Shown here piece by piece: positions 11,553-23,635 of a stretch of DNA of 64,000 nucleotides; position 1 is the stretch's first letter; every line of letters begins with the position of its first letter. The position numbers and the translations under genes were made by a program. The notes under the pieces are model-generated. The model saw only the letters and a program-made list of their open reading frames with translations. It did not search any database and had not been told where the DNA came from. This stretch comes from Doris montereyensis (taxonomy: Eukaryota; Mollusca; Gastropoda; Nudibranchia; Dorididae), in NCBI GenBank assembly GCA_037039925.1, contig JAXRKP010001783.1:1-64000 (forward strand). Reading direction: 5' to 3'.

Positions 11553-12220
11553 CTGAAACAAAAATTATATGAATAGAATTACTATCCGTAAGAAAGAAGA
11601 AAAAGAAGAACACTTTGTTATCTCTCTATATAATTAAATACACTCAACATGAGTAATAATATTTTAAAAAGCCAATAACTAGACCATAGAGTTAATTCAG
11701 ATTAAAATTGTTTCCACACTTTCATGGCCACTTTAATTGCATTGCATTTACTACTGAGAACCAGCTGATTTACCAAATTAAAAGAAATCCAAGTGATCAT
11801 AAACAAAAACTTGACACATTAATAAATATTATTCAAAGTGACCTAAAAAAACAGCTGTTTTTGCTTTTAATGCAGTTCCTTACAATGAGCATGCCTAATC
11901 CTATCAGAGCATTGATTTCAATATTGTCTTCTGATTTACACTATTCCTTCTATCTTGACCATGGTCTGCTCTGTTTTTTATACCATAGCGCCTTACTTTT
12001 GTAACGGACCAACGCAACGCTACAGTCTCATTTTCACTATCACTTACTGTGCAGTGATAAATTGATATGGGGTGATACAAATTTATTTCAATTCATTGTT
12101 AGCAGCCTTTAAAACAACAAAATCTTCCACAACAAAGGTTCAGTGTGTACAAAAGGATTGTGGGAGGAAGGACAAACTTTACAATGATAACACAAACAAA
12201 AACTTAATGTCATAACTTAC

Positions 12221-12329
12221 TTTATCCTCAGTTCCATTGCGTTCTTCCTCCTTCTTCAGATAGGCATTAAGGATGGATTGCAACTCTCCTAATTGTTTTT
12301 GTAACGTTTCATAGACTGACCTTGGCTCT
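12221..12329 (-). CDS. Candidate internal exon, coiled-coil-like
   Basis: The exon sits between an acceptor (CTGTGACAG) and a perfect GTAAGT donor on the minus strand. The single open frame encodes 36 residues (EPRSVYETLQKQLGELQS and then ILNAYLKKEEERNGTEDK) with leucine heptad spacing, like a short coiled coil. It probably belongs to the same gene as 14,025-16,758. The phase does not close with the exon at 14,025, which ends in phase 0 while this one begins one base out of frame. A missed exon in 12,330-14,024 could explain this. Confidence 0.55.
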
Positions 12330-12637
12330 CTGTCACAGGACAACAATTTTAAACATCAAAACTAGATTTTTATATCTTTATTTAGGAACTATTAAATAAA
12401 ACATGATTAAAAAAAACAAACCTTGATGTGCTAGCATCATTAACTTGAAGACAACTGGTGACGAACTATTGGTCACAAACAACAAAAACGATGTGTGTAT
12501 ACAACTTTGACAAAATTTTCTAAATTGCTTCAAACCTAGTCTACATCAACACTGACATAAGACAGAATCACTACAAGTTAGAAGCTTTTTTTTAAATATA
12601 AAAAACCCAAAAAACATGTACATAGTGGTCTCCTGAA

Positions 12638-13410
12638 GGGGGGAGATTTCCGAACGCTATATTTGCCGAAAATGGAAAATGGGACAAATCTAGTCTATCA
12701 TACTAGTGCATAGAGCAGTTCATTTTCGTCACAATGATATATATAAAAAAACAACTCAGTATCGATTCTTTGAACTTACATGAATTTTTTAGAAACGATA
12801 CAGGCCTATCTTTCAACACAGCTATTATACGATAAAAGCCAGAAATATTATCTAATGTACGGCAAGTTGGTACTCATTTTGATCGGCACAACAAACGTTA
12901 TCAATTAAAATCTCTTTGAAGATCTACTATGAATATTGCCTTAGATCAACCAGAAAATATGGAACATATTCCGCGCATCTATTATCAAAAGGCACTATCT
13001 CAAAATGAGTAAAAAAGGTGCTGGTGCACTTGAAACAGAGTCAATAAGAAGTAGTTGAGAGCCTCTCAAGGTTTTATGATGTTTCAAAACATTATCCTAC
13101 TCTTTTCTTAGGTTTATGGGAGAAAAATATATTCAAATAACAGAAAAATAAGATTTTCTCAAAATGTTTTTTGTTCATTATTTCCCATCTACTTTTTTTA
13201 TTTCTCAACATATCTTGATGAAATTTGGTATGAATGATGAGTGGGGGAAAACAAAGAAACGACCAGAAGTTTTTTATATGTATAATAATTTTGGAAAAAT
13301 CGAATTTTTGTACAATATTTCTATGCTATTTTCAAAAATTCATAAAACAAAACTTACAAAACAAAATCCAATCTGATCAAATTTAGATATTGTATGACAT
13401 AAGGGGCTTC
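12638..13410 (+). repeat. Interspersed repeat Rep-R, copy 1
   Basis: About 770 bp is shared with 41,604-42,235 (same strand) and with a reverse copy split at 55,780-55,996 and 57,351-57,790. Landmarks are TCCTGA...GATGGGACAAA-like text at the left, TTTCAACACA...AAAGCC in the middle, and GAAATTTGGTATG...GATGAGTGGGGG at the right. No coding frame is evident. It may be a non-autonomous transposon or the end of a larger element. Confidence 0.7.
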
Positions 13411-14024
13411 TAACATAGGCTGTATATCAATTAATAACACATAGATACCTCAAGCAAAAGGAGAAACCAAAGAAGACATGGAAGAGAGACCCTGCAAAGC
13501 AGCTATTTTCGGAGAAAGATATAGAGGGTTGCCCAAATATGTGTGCTGCGGGGGACTGTCATCAACAACCTATGAACTACTAACTGCTAAACGGTCTTAA
13601 TAAGTACCAGGTGAGTTTTCAGTTTTCAGACTGATTAAGCAGAAGGTCAAAAGCGGATGAAAACTCTTCACGTCCTTTCAGTTGGCTTATGGTTATTGCA
13701 CCTTTCTGGAGAAATTAAGTAAAGAGATATAATATAAGCCTTATAATGTAAAATGTGGAAATAAATATGACTTGAATATGGAATTACAAGGAAATAAAAT
13801 GTCTTCATACAATGATCATTAACAGCTAATTTGATCTTAAGCTTATATATAAGGTGATAGTATCAAGGTTTCCACAAGTTTTCCTGTCTCTGATGTGTGG
13901 AAACTGCAGAAACTAAAAATTAGTATTATCATTAACTAAATAAAAACATTATAAATGAAAAATAAAATATAAATAAGAAAAAAATAAAGTAAAACGAGGT
14001 TAATGAAAACCAAAGTCTACTAAC

Positions 14025-14153
14025 CTCCATTCTTGGACTGACAGCAACAATCTTTGCATCATGATCTACTGCATGAGTCTGAATTTGGCACAAGACGCAC
14101 ATATATACGGTCCATGTTCCTGATCGTGTACGATGCACAAGACACTTGTGACG
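14025..14153 (-). CDS. Candidate internal exon with Cys/His cluster
   Basis: An acceptor (CTGTCTTTCAG) and a GTTAGT donor bound 43 complete codons, phase 0 to phase 0. The peptide contains HKCLVHRTRSGTW, then CVLCQIQTHAVDHD. The CxxC, together with cysteines in the two upstream exons, could form a zinc-binding fold. The phase closes exactly with the exon at 15,834-15,904. This is the best-supported part of the gene. The protein family is not recognised. Confidence 0.65.
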
Positions 14154-14555
14154 CTGAAAGACAGAAGAGGAGGCAATGTCATTGATTCTTAAAATTGTTT
14201 TGTATCGGTGAGTTTTTGGTGCAACTATAAATATAATGAATCAACATGTGAAGAGAAACACATCAAAATAAGAAAGAAAAAACATTTCACTGTAATCCAT
14301 GAGTAACATAAATCTGTACTTACATAAATATGCTCAGATTATGGCCTGGCATTTGAGAAAGCATGAGAAAAGTACTAAAAAGAAAGACAACATACTCTAA
14401 GTTACTGTTCAAGGAACAAACTTTTAAAAAAATTAAGCATCTGACAATGGGTGAATTCATGAGGATAAAATCAAAACAAAGTAAAGATTAGTTCAAAATT
14501 CCCATCTTTTTCTTTTTTTTTGCCTCTCACATGAACATACATATAGATAAATATA

Positions 14556-14735
14556 AAAATGGATTTATAGTCTGTATCCCTGCCCTAGTGCTGGCTCATC
14601 GACTACATCATTTCTCTCCCAGCAAGCCATTTCATTCAAAGTCCTTCTCAACTCCTTGGAGAGCAGAGTACAGTAGCCTGTCAGGCTCTTCATACCAACA
14701 CTCTAACAAGGTCTTTCTCTACATATAGCTTGGAT
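14556..14735 (-). mobile_element. SINE-B copy, 5'-truncated
   Basis: It shares GGATTTATAGTCTG, TCCTTCTCAACTCC and ATCTTTCTCTACCTATAGCT-type text with copies at 43,494-43,835 and 47,345-47,640. The tRNA-like head at the right end is missing. Confidence 0.65.
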
Positions 14736-15833
14736 GAATAAAGTATTATTCTTATTATAATAGTCTGACTACAAATATGACTTTCATTATGATTGCGTGA
14801 AAAAATGCAAGAAAGTAATTTCAGAAGAAATGCTGATTGCAGCTCTTCATTTTCAGAGCCTTAATTGTTATTGTCTGATTGCCTACGATATACAGAAAGG
14901 AGAAATGTGTATGAAATAAAGAATGCCAGCCAAAGAGACCTGTCCTGCAGGCTACAATAGGCAATGTATTACTTCAATATGGATTATGATCAATTCATTC
15001 AAATGAAATATTTAAAAAAAATTGTATAGAAGTGGAAATTACAGTAGACATTGCTTCAATAGAAAAAAACTAGATCTAAATGATTGTAGATCTCTCCCGA
15101 GTTTCACATAAGTTTGAAAGATCGAAAATAAAATAATATAAAAAACACAAATTATATCGAAGACAATGAAAAAGAAGGCATGTATAGTTGATGCAGTTGT
15201 TGAAATTGAAGAAATTTGACTTAAGAAAAAATTCCATAGCCTTCATAGGCTGTTGAAAAAGAATTGCTATCTTAACAATGGGCATAATCAAAAGTGCTGA
15301 TTGTGAAATGCCGAAACAAGCAGGATATGTTATTATTATCTAGATATGTGTGGAATACAAGAAACTTTGTAATCATAGAAGGCAACACTTGTACAGATAT
15401 CTGAATGTAGACAAATAGTGTGCTGCACACTTAGGGAGCGTTTCTAAATCCGCTTACACATTGTAGAAATGATACTCTCACCAAGATTATGAAAACAGAT
15501 AAATCATTTAACCACCTATACAATAAATATACATGAAGTGATCACAACACAAAAATAAAAAAAATAACAAAAGATATCGTCCAGACTTAAGCCTAAATAA
15601 CTGATTCATTCTAACATTCATCATCCTGTGACACATCGTCATAGGAAATAAGGATAAAGTGCGCGAGGCATTCCTGAATTATTATTGGTTTCATTTTGGC
15701 CTATATGTCACTGGCAGAGTCAGGCCAGAAGTTTTTTCACACTTTTTTTAACACCACTGAAAATAACTTATGAGGCTTAAGTGTTAGCACGCTGACTATA
15801 TCTTTAAATAATAAGATGGAAAATAGGACTCAC

Positions 15834-15904
15834 AAATTGAAAACCTTGATCCACTAGTTCCACTGTGTGAGCTTGAGACCCAAAAGGACATTTAGCAATA
15901 ACAT
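15834..15904 (-). CDS. Candidate internal exon
   Basis: A strong acceptor (TTTTTCTTCCAG) and a GTGAGT donor bound 71 bases. Two spare bases join the G left by the upstream exon to give GAT. The exon then encodes VIAKCPFGSQAHTVELVDQG and FQF, ending in phase 0. Both junctions close in frame with neighbours at 16,630 and 14,025. It contributes one cysteine to the putative zinc-binding module. Confidence 0.65.
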
Positions 15905-16150
15905 CTGGAAGAAAAACAAAGAATCATGAATATAGTAAAGAAACAAAGCCCTGTTCCCCCTTCCAACCATGAATTAAAGGGAAAACATCAAGCAATGAAT
16001 TCACGGTGTGACAAGTGAATCATAACATGAGCGATAAAAATAATTATGTTAACTATACAAGAACAATATCATTTGAGCCTTGAAAAGATGACAATTAAAT
16101 TTCCGTGAGTCAGTCAAGATAATAAATATGATACACTTTTCTCCAGAGGC

Positions 16151-16320
16151 CAAGGGACTTTGTAGTCCAGAAGCCTCTCAACCAAAGGTCGGGTTCCAAG
16201 CTCCAGGTGGTCGAAAAGTTTTCTTGAGTTTTTACAATAACCCCCCCCCCCCCCACCCCAGATAGGTGGATCAACATCTAGTCTAATCGGAAACGGATCA
16301 TCATGAAAAGGAGGTCCAGT
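16151..16320 (+). mobile_element. SINE-A copy, partial
   Basis: The tRNA-like head (GGGACTTTGTAGTCCAGAAG ... GGTCGGGTTCC) is at the left, followed by the family body (GGTGGATCAACATCTAGTC ... GGAGGTCC). A C-run at about 16,242-16,255 lies inside. The 3' half and tail are missing. Confidence 0.65.
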
Positions 16321-16629
16321 GTCCGACAGCCTCACTGCAAGCCCACCGACGCCACCATGGATACAGGAAAGGATTTTTACCTGATCCTTTACATTGTTAC
16401 AGGTCTATAAGAATGTTTTTCTTCAGATAACTCTACAAAGTGTTTAAGAGCTCATGATGTATGCTAACTTGATTAAGGGTTAAATCGTACTGAGAAAACA
16501 AAAAGAAAATTGAAGTAAATATGTTTGCATGTCAGGGCTCATCTAATGAAGACCATCACCAAAAACCAGTGACACCCAATTAAACAGACTAAGCACATAA
16601 TGAAGGGAGTTAAAATATCAAACTCCTAC

Positions 16630-16758
16630 CAGGAGGAGGTTTTGCGCTTCCTGATTCTGCGAATATCTGAATGTTAAGGCAATGGCATGAATACACAACC
16701 ATGATTTGGTTTTGAGCTACAGAATGTGGTAACTCTTTTCTAGGGTAAAATGTGACAC
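16630..16758 (-). CDS. Candidate internal exon with CxC motif
   Basis: An acceptor (CTTTCCAG) and a GTAGGA donor bound 129 bases (2 + 42 codons + 1). The peptide runs VTFYPRKELPHSVAQNQIMV, then VYSCHCLNIQIFAESGSAKP and PP. The CHC pair recalls cysteine pairs of zinc-ribbon-like folds, but the family is not recognised. Its 3' junction closes in frame with 15,834-15,904. The upstream exon is unknown. One at 40,910-40,958 is phase-compatible, but lies inside a putative mobile element 24 kb away. Confidence 0.65.
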
Positions 16759-16759
16759 C

Positions 16760-17445
16760 TGGAAAGAAGAAAGAAAGAAAAAACGTAAGAAAATGAAGAC
16801 AAAACGTGAAAAAGGAAGTAAGGTAAATGACTAGCAAAGCTTGCAAATGTCTTGTCATTTTGAGTTTGAGATAAAGCTTTTGGATAAGGATGAGTTTCAT
16901 TCAATCATTTAATGAATAAGGTGTTTAATGTATTAAAAAAAAAAAATTTGAAAACAAGGTTGAATATGAACGGACCAAATAGCAAGAGATGACATTCAAC
17001 TTATTAAAGAGAAATGAAAAAACAAAAAAATTGCCATCCATCTCAAATTGAGAGGTGTCATGTAAAATCTTAATTTGAATGGAATATCTGATGTGGTGTA
17101 AAAGTTTTGAATGGTAGAAAAAACAATGTCCACATTGAAATATTTAAACAAATTTTTACTTATTCAAACACTTAGATGTGAATGGCTTTAGTATTATTTC
17201 TGTTTACAACTGAGAAGGAAAATGCTTAAAAGCTTAAAATACAATCAGACCAAGTTCCTGGAGTATCTGATTAATCTGTCCTGCAGCTCATGTTAAATCA
17301 TTTTCATGCAGTGTATTTTTCTGCATAGCTTTCCAAAAGGTTCATGCCTACAGCCCACCTAAAGGTCTAGAACATAATATCATCTACTTTACTCTCTGTT
17401 GTGCTGATAACAAACAACTTTAATAATTTTAAAACGTACAAATCT
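16760..17445. other. No gene or recognised repeat seen
   Basis: AT-rich sequence, presumably intron of the minus-strand gene. Confidence 0.35.
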
Positions 17446-17490
17446 TCTTTCTTTTCAGTTCCCATTCTACCTTTTCGATGTATGGGACAA
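17446..17490 (-). repeat. Minimal 3'-tip remnant of the RTE-like LINE
   Basis: It reads (CTTT)n then CAGTTCCCATTCTACC and GATGTATGGG, matching the extreme 3' end of the LINEs at 35,446 and 55,997. It shows extreme 5' truncation. Confidence 0.7.
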
Positions 17491-17869
17491 ATCTCACTGC
17501 TGCTAAAAAAAACTTGCAATCTCATTACTAGACATCATCAAGCAATCTGAAAATTACAGGAAAAGTTAAACAATTCTGAAAACAGAGTGTTATTAAATCC
17601 AGAAAATAAAAAAAGAAGGAAACACAAAAAATAATAAGGTGCATCATTATCAGGCATGTGACTGGTTTAGTATAACCTAGATACGATCGTTCCTATAAAC
17701 ACTACAGAACTGGATCAAAACATACACCTACTTGATTTGCCACCCTACTCAATTCAAGTAATGTGAGGATGGAAGACTTACCGAGACACGTACCGAGTGT
17801 AAGAGGGCAAAACTATACCACTATGGTACGACTGCTATGGTGTTAATGTGATTGAAAACTATATAATAT

Positions 17870-18540
17870 TATAATAATAATATATATACTTCTATAGCGC
17901 CTTTTCTCAAAAGAGCTCAAAGCGCTATAGCATACAATACAACATAAATAAAATATAATGGTCATAGAACATTAAAGTCAAAATGTGTATCATATATGAT
18001 CATCCTAAAATAAAAGATTCAAATGATACAACAATCTTAAAACATACAAAGAGTATGACATGATCACGAAACCTAAAAGATACATTGTAAATAATACATT
18101 AAGCAAAGATAGATAATGAATTAGTAAAATATTCAATGAATAGAGCATTCTTACAAGAGACACGTAGATATATAATGCGCATAGACATAATCAAAAAATT
18201 CATTATAAATATAAGCTATCCTAACAAAAAAACAATCATTAAAGGCTTAAAAAGACGCTACAGTATATGCCCTCTTAAAAAGGTGGGTTTTAAGAGACTT
18301 CCTAAACGATTCAAGGGATATCGGTCTCCTACAACATTCATCCAGACCATTCCACAGTTGAGGTGCACACAGAAAAGCTTTCTCACCAAAACGAGTCAAT
18401 GTACGGGGTATACAAAGATAGTTACTATTATTAGACTTCAAGACTTATATCCCCTTCTGATGACTATAGTCGAATTGTCCACTGGTGGCATATTACTGTC
18501 AGTCATGGCTAAGATGAAACATGTTCCTTTTACGTGACGT
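17870..18540 (-). pseudogene. LINE 3' fragment (CR1/L2-like C-terminus and 3' UTR)
   Basis: The minus strand at about 18,441-18,247 encodes a typical RT C-terminus: PRTLTRFGEKAFLCAPQLWN, then SLESFRKSLKTHLFK. Downstream on the same strand lies a 3' region containing the AGCGC...GCTCAAAGCGC pair, frequently seen at 3' ends of aquatic-animal LINEs (family knowledge). A SINE-A copy begins at its upstream edge. It is a strongly 5'-truncated dead copy. Confidence 0.75.
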
Positions 18541-18542
18541 GA

Positions 18543-18850
18543 GTGGGGACTGGAGTCCAGAAGCAAGTTATACTTCTCAACCCAAAGGTTGTGGATTCAA
18601 GCCCAGTGGGAATATTGAAATATTTTTTATAGCAAAATCTAACCCCTGGTCCAGGTAGGTGGATCGATACCTAGTCCCACTGGAAACGGACAATAAAAAG
18701 GAGGTCCTGTGTATAGATGACAACACTGTGTACGTTATAGATCCCTTGACTTTACAGGACAGTTCGGGAAAATTTTTAAATACTCCCAAAACCCAAGAGA
18801 TGTAAACGGGTAAATCAATTTTTTTTAAATCGCTGCGTGAAATTCTGTAT
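18543..18850 (+). mobile_element. SINE-A copy, near complete
   Basis: The tRNA-like head (GGGGACTGGAGTCCAGAAGC; GGTTGTGGATTCAAGCC) leads into the body (GTGGATCGATACCTAGTCCC, GGAGGTCCTGTG, ACGTTATAGATCCCTTG, TTTACAGGACAG) and a degenerate tail. It forms a tail-to-tail pair with the copy at 18,998. Confidence 0.75.
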
Positions 18851-18997
18851 ACATATAATGTACGAGCCAGACAGGGCGGTGCATTAATCTTATTCAGTTT
18901 GGAAAAACCACAGGTCCTAATAACAAATAATAAATATGAATCCAGAGCATTATGATGAATTTTTTTAAAAATAAACTGGTTCAAACTTTATCTTATT

Positions 18998-19271
18998 TTT
19001 TTAATTTGATTGACCTACATCCACAACAAAGGTGATCTCTGGGGTTTTTATAGAATTTTAAATTTTGCTCCAGACTGCCCTGTAAACAACCAAGGAAAAG
19101 TGCACAGAGTATTGTGATCTGCACACAAGACCCCCCATTTATTGTCAGTCTCCAGGGGGTGGATTTTACTAAAAGAAAAATTGAGAAAATATTTCAAATC
19201 AAGCATGGGCCTGACCCACAACCTTAGGGTTGAGAAGTTGACACCTTGCCTCTGGACTACAGAGTCCCCCC
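18998..19271 (-). mobile_element. SINE-A copy, near complete, inverted
   Basis: The tail (AATTTGATT) is at the left. The tRNA-like head at the right carries GGTTGTGGGTCAGGCCC and GGGGGGACTCTGTAGTCCAG on the minus strand. Same family as 18,543-18,850. Confidence 0.75.
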
Positions 19272-19675
19272 GATTAAAGCTACCCTAAAAATACAATGAT
19301 TTTCATTACAATGCAACACTGAAGATTTTTTCTTTAAAAAGAGGAGGAACGAAATTTCCCCATTCTGTGGATTGACTTTGTAAATGGTGATATTCTCTGA
19401 ATGGTGATAATACTCTTAATTGATCAAATGGACAGAAATATTTCTTATCACTTTTCTACATCTTCATTGTCACCTCCACCAGAGCTATGCTTTGACTTAT
19501 TGAGAACACCATATTATTTGAAATATTAATCACATAGCGTGCGGCGCAAAGACCATTAAACTATGATCAAACTCAAAAGAAACAGCAAAAAGAAAGAAAT
19601 GTGAAAGAGTGAGAGGAAAGGAGAAAAACCTATCCGTAGCACCAATGTGTGTGTGGATGTATGTGACAGAGAGAT

Positions 19676-19695
19676 AGATAGATAGAGAGAGAGAG

Positions 19696-19780
<85 letters not shown>
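19676..19780. repeat. (GA)n-(TA)n-(GA)n microsatellite
   Basis: About 66 bp of uninterrupted TA dinucleotide is flanked on both sides by GA repeats. Confidence 0.95.
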
Positions 19781-19796
19781 GCCCCTGTTTTTCTTG

Positions 19797-19945
19797 TCAA
19801 TTTCCGTGTGCTCTCCCCCCCTCTTTCTGTGTGTGTTTTCTTCCATTCTCTCTCTCCCTCCCCCTCTCTCTTTCTGTGTGTTTTCTTCCATTTCTTTCAC
19901 CACCTCCTCTCTTCGTGTGTTTTCTTCCATCCTCTCTCTCTTAGG
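19797..19945. repeat. CT-rich minisatellite with TTTTCTTCCAT core
   Basis: Three units of roughly 45-50 bp repeat GTGTGTTTTCTTCCAT followed by CT/CCC-rich text. The same core recurs at 23,411-23,630 and 23,818-23,870, on the other side of the LINE. Confidence 0.8.
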
Positions 19946-20006
19946 AACTGATATTCGCAAAAGGCATCTTGCCCATGAATTAATATAGTGTTACACTTCA
20001 CAGTTC

Positions 20007-21640
20007 ATATTCACATTTTCTCACGTCCAAGCACACGTTTAAATTGGTCAACAGATAAGCTGTTGATGACTCTATTTGGCAGGGCATTCCACTAGCAGAT
20101 GGTTCGAGGGGAAAAGCTGTGTTTGTAAATGTTGGTCTGGGTATGTGGGTTGATGAATTTTTGCTGGTCATGATTTCTTGTTGAGCGAGTATATTCATTG
20201 TTGAGTTGAGAAAAATAAGTTGGGATTTTCACGGTTGATGTGTCTGTGTTTATTGCTTTGTAAATATGTGTGAGGCGAGTAGTAAGCTGCGGGTTTCAGA
20301 GAAGACCAGTTAAGTTCCTGTAATGCTTGAGTCACGCATCCTTGTTCTCTTGACCAGCATTTTTTTAAAACTCGCGCTGCCCATCTCTGTACCTTTTCAA
20401 TTTGGTCAATTTGGTATTGGTGGTGTGGATCCCATGCAGCTCTAGCGGATTCTAATTCTAGCGTCGGCCTAACAAGTGCTGTGTATGCCTGAGATTTAAT
20501 TTGCATGGGGCATTGACGCAGGTTTCGGTGGATAAACCCAAGGCATCTATTTGCTTTTGATGTGATTTCATTTATATGATCATCCCATTGGAGTTTGTTG
20601 TTGAGGCGGACTCCCAGATATGGTATGCTTTGAACGTGTTCCAGATGCTCGTTCATGAGGGTATAATCATATATGACTGGCTTTCGTTTTGGTGTAATGT
20701 TCATCACATAGCACTTTGATGGATGGAATTTCATATGCCACTCTTCAGTCCATTTTTCAAGGGTTGACAGATCTCTTTGAAGGTTTTCTGCACTGGCTTT
20801 GTTTGTTTTATCTCTAAAACAACAGGCTGTCATCCGCAAAACAGTTTAAGATTTGTATCAGGGGACAGATTTTTTCCCAAGATCATTTATGAATATTAAA
20901 AAACAGAGAGGTCCAAGGACTGTGCCCTGGAGGACTCCAGATAGACATGACAAGGTTTGTTTGATTTTCCTTCTAGGATTACTCTTTGTGTCCTACCACG
21001 GAGCCAACTTTCAAACCATTTCAGGAGCTGTTGGTTGTTTGTTTCATTATCAGATATATCGTTGGTGTTACTTATTCCATAATTCTCTAGTTTTTGGAGG
21101 AGGCGTTGGTGGGGTACAGTGTCAAAAGCCTTACTAAAATCAAGGATTAGTAGGTCAACCTGTTTTTTGTCATCTATTGATTTAGCTATCGACTCTAGTG
21201 TTGTGTTTCACAGGAATGGTGCATAGGAATCCATATTGGTAGTCTACCAGTACGTTGTTTTCTTCCAGGTGGTTCATTATCGTGTGCTAAGATATGCTCC
21301 AGTACTTTCAAGAAATTGAAGTTAGGGATACTGGACGGTAGTTCAAGCAATGCTCATGCCTTCCTTTTTCATAAACAGGTGTGATGTTTGCTGTTTTCCA
21401 GTCTTCTTGGCACGAATCCGGCATTGATTGATTGTTGGAATATTGTGCAAAGATATGGCGCGATCTCATTTGTTGTTTCTTTGAGGATTTTAGAGGGGAT
21501 GTCATCTGGTCCTATTGCCTTATGCGAGTCTAGTTGTTTAAGTTGTTTTATAACCCCTGGTACAGTGATACTATTTTGTTTGATTTCAGAAATTTCGCTA
21601 CTTTCAATGATTAGTAAGTTTGGGTCCTCCCGGTGAACAC
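20007..21640 (-). pseudogene. CR1-type LINE reverse transcriptase (broken)
   Basis: Fingers/palm motifs start at about 21,505 (CQEDWKTANITPVYEKGRHE, NYRPVSLTS). The FADD box near 20,830 is disrupted by one extra T in a T-run. The thumb and C-terminus occupy 20,839-20,195 (FHPSKCYVMNITPKRKP, YLGVRLNNKLQWDDHI, ALVRPTLELESA, WDPHHQ). The last segment at 20,198-20,007 reads like a shifted FFPRTICEWNALPNRV end. It would have copied LINE RNA at nicked target DNA. Multiple shifts and stops make it dead. Confidence 0.85.
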
Positions 21641-22149
21641 ACTTTGATATTGATCGTTAAGAATTTTTGCTTGTTCTTTGGAGTCTGTTGTTTCTGTGCC
21701 GTTGAAGGACGCTTATTCCTGATATGTTTTTACGCTTTGATTTCATGTGTAAGACCAAAATCTTTTGGTTATGCGAGCGTTGCCAGGGTCTGGATTCTCA
21801 TCGTCAATTTCAAGTAGTTGGTTTATGTATTTGAGGTGTTGTTTCCGTAATTCCTGATGAATTATTGTTCTGATTTTTCGATATTTTTACCAGTCCTTTG
21901 ATTTGTTGTGGTATTTTGCAGCATTATATCTCCTCTGCTTCTGTCTTATCAACCGTTTGATCTTTTAGTTATCCACGGTAAGTGTGTTGCCGCTAATTGT
22001 TTCTTGGGTATATGTTTGTTCATGGAATGTGTGACAAGTTCTTTGAATATTGTCCAATTTTCATTTATGGTTTTTGTCTCTGCATTTCTTTCGGAATGTT
22101 TCGTAGTTATCTCGTAGGTCTTCTTTAATAGCATTGATGTCACCTTTGG

Positions 22150-22880
22150 GGTACAGGAAAATTGATCGAGGAGGTTTTTTCTTTATTTTCGTTTTCATTT
22201 GTACGCTTCATAAAACTGCGCTGTGGTCACTCATACCAGTGACAACACTTGTTTCCACAAGGTCAGGATTTGTTGTCAAGATGATATCAAGTATGTTTTC
22301 ACCTCTTGTTGGTTCGTGAGTTACTTGGCAAATAGGTTGAATTCAGTGACAATTTCAATCATTTTTCATTTATGTGCCTGCTATATTGGGGATTTGGTTT
22401 AACTTCTTGTGCTTCCCATATGATGTCTGGAAGATTAAAATCGCTGCCTAAAAGAATGTTTGGGGTGTAGTTCTTGGCCATGGAGCTTCTCAAAGATTCA
22501 TGTAGTTGTTCCATCATGCCAACGCTCGCTAGATGGTTTCCTATAAAAACAACCCACGTGAAGGTCTCCCTGTGCCATAGATATTTTAGTCCATGTTATT
22601 TCACAATCAATGTTGGCACAATTTTCTGTTGAGACTAAATTGTTTTTTACTGCGATCTACACCCTCCTTCGCGCGCGTCCTGTCTTTCCGATATGGTGGT
22701 GGTTTAGAAAATTTGAATTAAATATTGCTTTACTATCTATATCGTTACTGAGGTGAGTTTGTCGCGAGTATAATATCTGGTGAGTGTGTTTCTATCATTT
22801 GTTCCAGATTCAATTGTTTTGTCTTGGCTAATAAGACTACGACAGTTCAAATTTATTATAGTGAGATCTTTTGAAAGTCT
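22150..22880 (-). pseudogene. CR1-type LINE apurinic-like endonuclease (broken)
   Basis: Near 22,855 the minus strand reads LNCRSLISQD, the usual opening of this endonuclease. Near 22,240 it reads VVTGMSDHSAVL, containing the conserved SDH of the active site. The domain is fragmented. The following linker at 22,143-21,949 is open (ENWTIFKELVTHSMNKHIPK, PWITK), as in related LINEs. Confidence 0.75.
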
Positions 22881-23399
22881 TTTTTGTTTTGTTATCCTTT
22901 TTGCCTGACTGGTCAGTGTTGTTGATTTCGTTGTTGTTTTTGTCTTTTTCTGTGTGAATGAAAATCTGACAGCTTATTTCCTATTGCCTGTGTGTTCATC
23001 TCGTGTTGTGTTTCAATGGTGATTAGATTTCGAGATGGGTGGTGGTCGTTGCGAGTGTGAATGACTGGTCTTTGACCGGTGATTGTTTTGATTAAATGAC
23101 GTTACGCTTGCCACCGCGTGACATCGCTCGGGCCGTTCCAGAAAAATGTATTAAAGTGTAAACAGTAAACAATTGTCACCAAATAAAATGCCATTTAAAA
23201 AGCCGTTGAAATGAATATGATCCATTTAAAATTTGAAATATCGTAAAATTTATCTGATTAAAATCGTTAAAAAGTATTTTAAAATATACACAACACATTC
23301 ACAAATATAATGGTATAAAAATCCGAAGGAAAATAAGATAAATCCACTGGTAAAAATGAAAAACAACACAGCACACGTATACACGCCTTGCCTGCTAGC

Positions 23400-23635
23400 C
23401 TCTCTCTCTCTCTCTGTGTTTTCTTCCATTTTCTCTCTCTCCCCCCCTCTCTCTCCATCCCCATGTGTTTTTCTTCCATCACCTCTCTCTTTTACTCTTT
23501 CTTATACTAATCTAATACTGTCGATTTCCGTGTGCTTTTCTCTGCTGTGTTTTCTTCCATTCTCTCCTCCCCTCTCTCTCTCTCCATCCCCCGTGTGTTT
23601 TCTTCCATCACTCTCTCTCTCTGAATATTCTCGGA
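23400..23635. repeat. CT-rich minisatellite, second block
   Basis: Four degenerate units with core TGTGTTTTCTTCCAT and interspersed (CT)n, C-runs and TCCATCCCC. Confidence 0.8.

Larger units (their letters stand above)
19990..22880 (-). mobile_element. Dead CR1/Jockey-group LINE
   Basis: On the minus strand an endonuclease domain (22,880 to about 22,150) is followed by a linker, RT and a C-terminal region ending near 20,007. No ORF1 or poly-A tail was recognised. Frames are broken at many points. Clade placement rests on the style of the RT thumb and the C-terminal FPRTI-WN-LP-type motif, so only the broad CR1/Jockey group is claimed. Confidence 0.85.

Noticed and set aside
13447..13584. Plus-strand open stretch resembling a LINE C-terminus (KKTWKRDP)
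   Set aside because: Too short and without neighbouring LINE motifs; could not be separated from chance.
18543..19271. tRNA genes suggested by A- and B-box-like motifs
   Set aside because: They are heads of SINE-A copies with SINE bodies and tails; no complete cloverleaf was found.
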